From Prevotella sp. (GTDB taxonomy: Bacteria > Bacteroidota > Bacteroidia > Bacteroidales > Dysgonomonadaceae), in assembly GCA_031260865.1 (NCBI GenBank), contig JAISKQ010000334.1, forward strand, positions 1 through 8,021: DNA of 8,021 bases, read 5' to 3'. Every line of letters starts with the position of its first letter. Position 1 is the first letter of the stretch. The notes under the pieces were generated by a model, which had not been told where the DNA came from, did no database searches, and was given only the letters and a program-made list of their open reading frames with translations. The position numbers and the translations under genes were made by a program. Below, piece by piece: positions 6,506-8,021 of the stretch.

Positions 6506-7939
6506 ATGAAACGAAGATTTTCAAAACCAATCTTTTCGATTCTGCTTTCATTCGTATGTTTATACGGGAATGCACAAAGTCTTGACCAAGCTAAAACCCT
6601 CTATACCGAAGGGAATTACGCGGCGGCTAAACCTGTTTTCGCAAAAATTGTCAATCAATCTCCCAACAATGCCTCATACAATCAATGGTATGGCGTTTGT
6701 TGTTATGAAACGGGAGATCTTGAAAATGCCGAAAAACATCTTCTTGTTGCAAATAAGCGTAATGTACTTGAATCGTACCGTTATCTTGCATTAATTTACA
6801 CTAAAAAGCAACATTATGATGAGGCTGTAAACTTTTGGGAAGGGTTTATTGAATTGCAGAATAAAAGAAAAGAGGATATTTCGGAGGCGGAAAACAACCT
6901 TGAAACGGTACGCAAACTGTTACGGATGGAAGAAAACACCGAAGATATTCAAGTAATTGACAGTATGGTGGTTAATAAAAATGAATTTCTTGATACGTAT
7001 CATCTGAGTGAAGAAAGCGGAACATTGTATCCTTATAACAAGTTTTTCGATTCAAATGTTAATGCTTCCTCAACCGTCTATAAAAATCAAAAAGGAGATA
7101 AGATTTTCTACGCAAAACCTGTTGAGGATAAGACCTATACACTATTCTCACAAAACAAGCTACTTGACGATTTCTCCGACGAGAAACAATTGTTTAAAGA
7201 CCGGACAACAGACTGCAATTATCCGTTTGTCCTGTCGGACGGCGTTACAATGTACTTTGCATCAAAAGGTTACGGCTCTCTTGGGGGTTACGATATTTTT
7301 GTTACAAGATATAACATAAACACTGATACGTATTTAGCTCCCGAACAAATGGGAATGCCCTTTAACTCATCGGCAAACGACTACATGTTTGTTATTGACG
7401 AGACAAAAAAACTCGGTTGGTTTGTAACGGATAGAAACCAGCCCGAAGATAAAGTTTGCGTGTATCTGTTTATTCCGGAGGAGAAGAAGAAAAGCATCGC
7501 CGCAGAAGATCCTGAAACAAGGAGAGCAAGAGCAACCTTATCCTCAATAAAAGAAACATGGAAAGAAAGCGCCGATTATTCCGGACTTGTTAAACTGGCT
7601 TATACGGACGGTAATGAAAGGAATGAAAAACCGAAAAACGATTTCACATTCACGATCAATGATAAAGCGACTTATTATACATTAAATGATATGAAAAGTG
7701 ACGAAACAAAAACATTGTACTCCGAATATCTTAAAATGACGGAACAAATCAACGGGTTGAAAACGAAACTTGACACGATGAGAGATTCTTTCCACAAAGG
7801 AAATTCATCAAAGAAAGAGCAACTCAAGCCCCTAATTATCAGTGCGGAAAATGAGTTATACAGTTTGATGAACAGCGCAAAAACTCAAGAAAAGAAAGCC
7901 CGAAACGCCGAAAACAAACGTTTAGGAATAAAATACTAA
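6506..7939 (+). CDS. Exported TPR and PD40 (WD40-like propeller) repeat protein
   Basis: The 477-residue product starts with a clear Sec signal peptide (MKRRF, a hydrophobic stretch at 8-20, probable cleavage after Ala23 in YGNA-QS). Cys18 does not sit in a good lipobox, so a periplasmic protein is likelier than a lipoprotein. Residues 27 to about 125 hold tetratricopeptide repeats (AKTLYTEGNYAAAKPVFAKI, WYGVCCYETGDLENAEKHL, YLALIYTKKQHYDEAVNFW). Residues about 198-325 hold PD40-type propeller strands, most clearly YPFVLSDGVTMYFASKGYG and GGYDIFV at 239-265. Residues about 403-475 are a charged, probably coiled-coil tail. Similar TPR plus PD40 layouts occur in Bacteroidota envelope proteins such as the type IX secretion component PorE, but there is no C-terminal OmpA domain here, so I do not assign that name. 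ATG 6506 is chosen over TTG 6500 because it opens the signal peptide. Function unknown, probably envelope-related. Confidence 0.85.
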   Translation: MKRRFSKPIFSILLSFVCLYGNAQSLDQAKTLYTEGNYAAAKPVFAKIVNQSPNNASYNQWYGVCCYETGDLENAEKHLLVANKRNVLESYRYLALIYTKKQHYDEAVNFWEGFIELQNKRKEDISEAENNLETVRKLLRMEENTEDIQVIDSMVVNKNEFLDTYHLSEESGTLYPYNKFFDSNVNASSTVYKNQKGDKIFYAKPVEDKTYTLFSQNKLLDDFSDEKQLFKDRTTDCNYPFVLSDGVTMYFASKGYGSLGGYDIFVTRYNINTDTYLAPEQMGMPFNSSANDYMFVIDETKKLGWFVTDRNQPEDKVCVYLFIPEEKKKSIAAEDPETRRARATLSSIKETWKESADYSGLVKLAYTDGNERNEKPKNDFTFTINDKATYYTLNDMKSDETKTLYSEYLKMTEQINGLKTKLDTMRDSFHKGNSSKKEQLKPLIISAENELYSLMNSAKTQEKKARNAENKRLGIKY

Positions 7940-7940
7940 C

Positions 7941-8021
7941 TATAACTTCATAACTTCAATAACTTCATAACTTCTATAATTTCTATAACTTCTATAACTT
8001 CATAACTTCATAACTTCATAA
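7941..8021 (+). repeat. Tandem array of 8- and 9-base units (ATAACTTC / TATAACTTC)
   Basis: The array begins one base after the stop codon of the TPR/PD40 gene and runs past the window edge. Nine complete units are seen, with lengths 9, 8, 9, 8, 9, 9, 9, 8, 8, then a partial ATAA. The core is ATAACTTC. The 9-base units carry an extra leading T, or once an A (7958-7966). One unit has a C-to-T change (TATAATTTC, 7975-7983). All units are in direct orientation, with no spacers and no hairpin, so this is neither CRISPR nor a classical terminator. The mixed unit length suggests slippage. Strand is given only for orientation. Confidence 0.95.

Noticed and set aside
7008..7319. Alternative + strand frame inside the TPR/PD40 gene
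   Set aside because: It is out of frame with a gene whose repeats are well preserved, and its translation is low-complexity without family features.
7941..8021. Resemblance of ATAACTTC to the outer 8 bases of a loxP arm
   Set aside because: All units are direct repeats, the rest of the 13-base arm is absent, and there is no inverted partner or spacer, so it is a chance match to a short AT-rich word.
7941..8021. CRISPR array
   Set aside because: Units of 8-9 bases with no spacers between them and no cas genes in the window.

Overview
The window looks like chromosomal DNA from a member of Bacteroidota, most likely order Bacteroidales. Four things point there. LpxC and FabZ are fused in one reading frame. 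Genes are preceded by promoters of the Bacteroides type (TTG or TTTG, then TAnnTTTG) and lack clear Shine-Dalgarno sites. The orotidine decarboxylase is the long 'type 2' form. A TPR/PD40-repeat envelope protein of a style common in this phylum is also present. All genes with an assignable strand read on the + strand.

Layout. Positions 1-644 hold the 3' part of a leucine-rich-repeat-like gene that is cut by the window edge and interrupted by one in-frame TGA. A 147-base gap with a promoter match leads to pyrF (792-1622, UMP synthesis). A second promoter match (1623-1651) leads into a tight lipid A operon: lpxD (1729-2766), the lpxC-fabZ fusion (2770-4155) and lpxA (4159-4941), with only 3 bases between successive genes. 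A third promoter match begins at the lpxA stop codon and should drive a small acidic-tailed pRiA4b ORF-3/IS1096-TnpR-like protein (4991-5533). Its end overlaps miaA (5508-6437, tRNA i6A37 synthesis). After a 68-base gap with a weaker promoter match comes an exported TPR/PD40 protein (6506-7939). The window ends inside a tandem array of 8- and 9-base units (7941-8021).

How the genes work together. LpxA puts the first 3-hydroxyacyl chain on UDP-GlcNAc, the LpxC half deacetylates the product, and LpxD adds the second chain. The FabZ half belongs to the fatty acid elongation cycle that draws on the same 3-hydroxyacyl-ACP pool. One transcript therefore encodes the first three lipid A steps plus the enzyme competing for their donor. 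pyrF and miaA are unrelated housekeeping genes beside it.

I see no clear novel system, defence island, CRISPR array, tRNA or rRNA. The points most worth a second look are the terminal 8/9-base repeat array, which places stop codons in all six frames, the interrupted LRR gene, and the uncharacterised TPR/PD40 and pRiA4b-like proteins.
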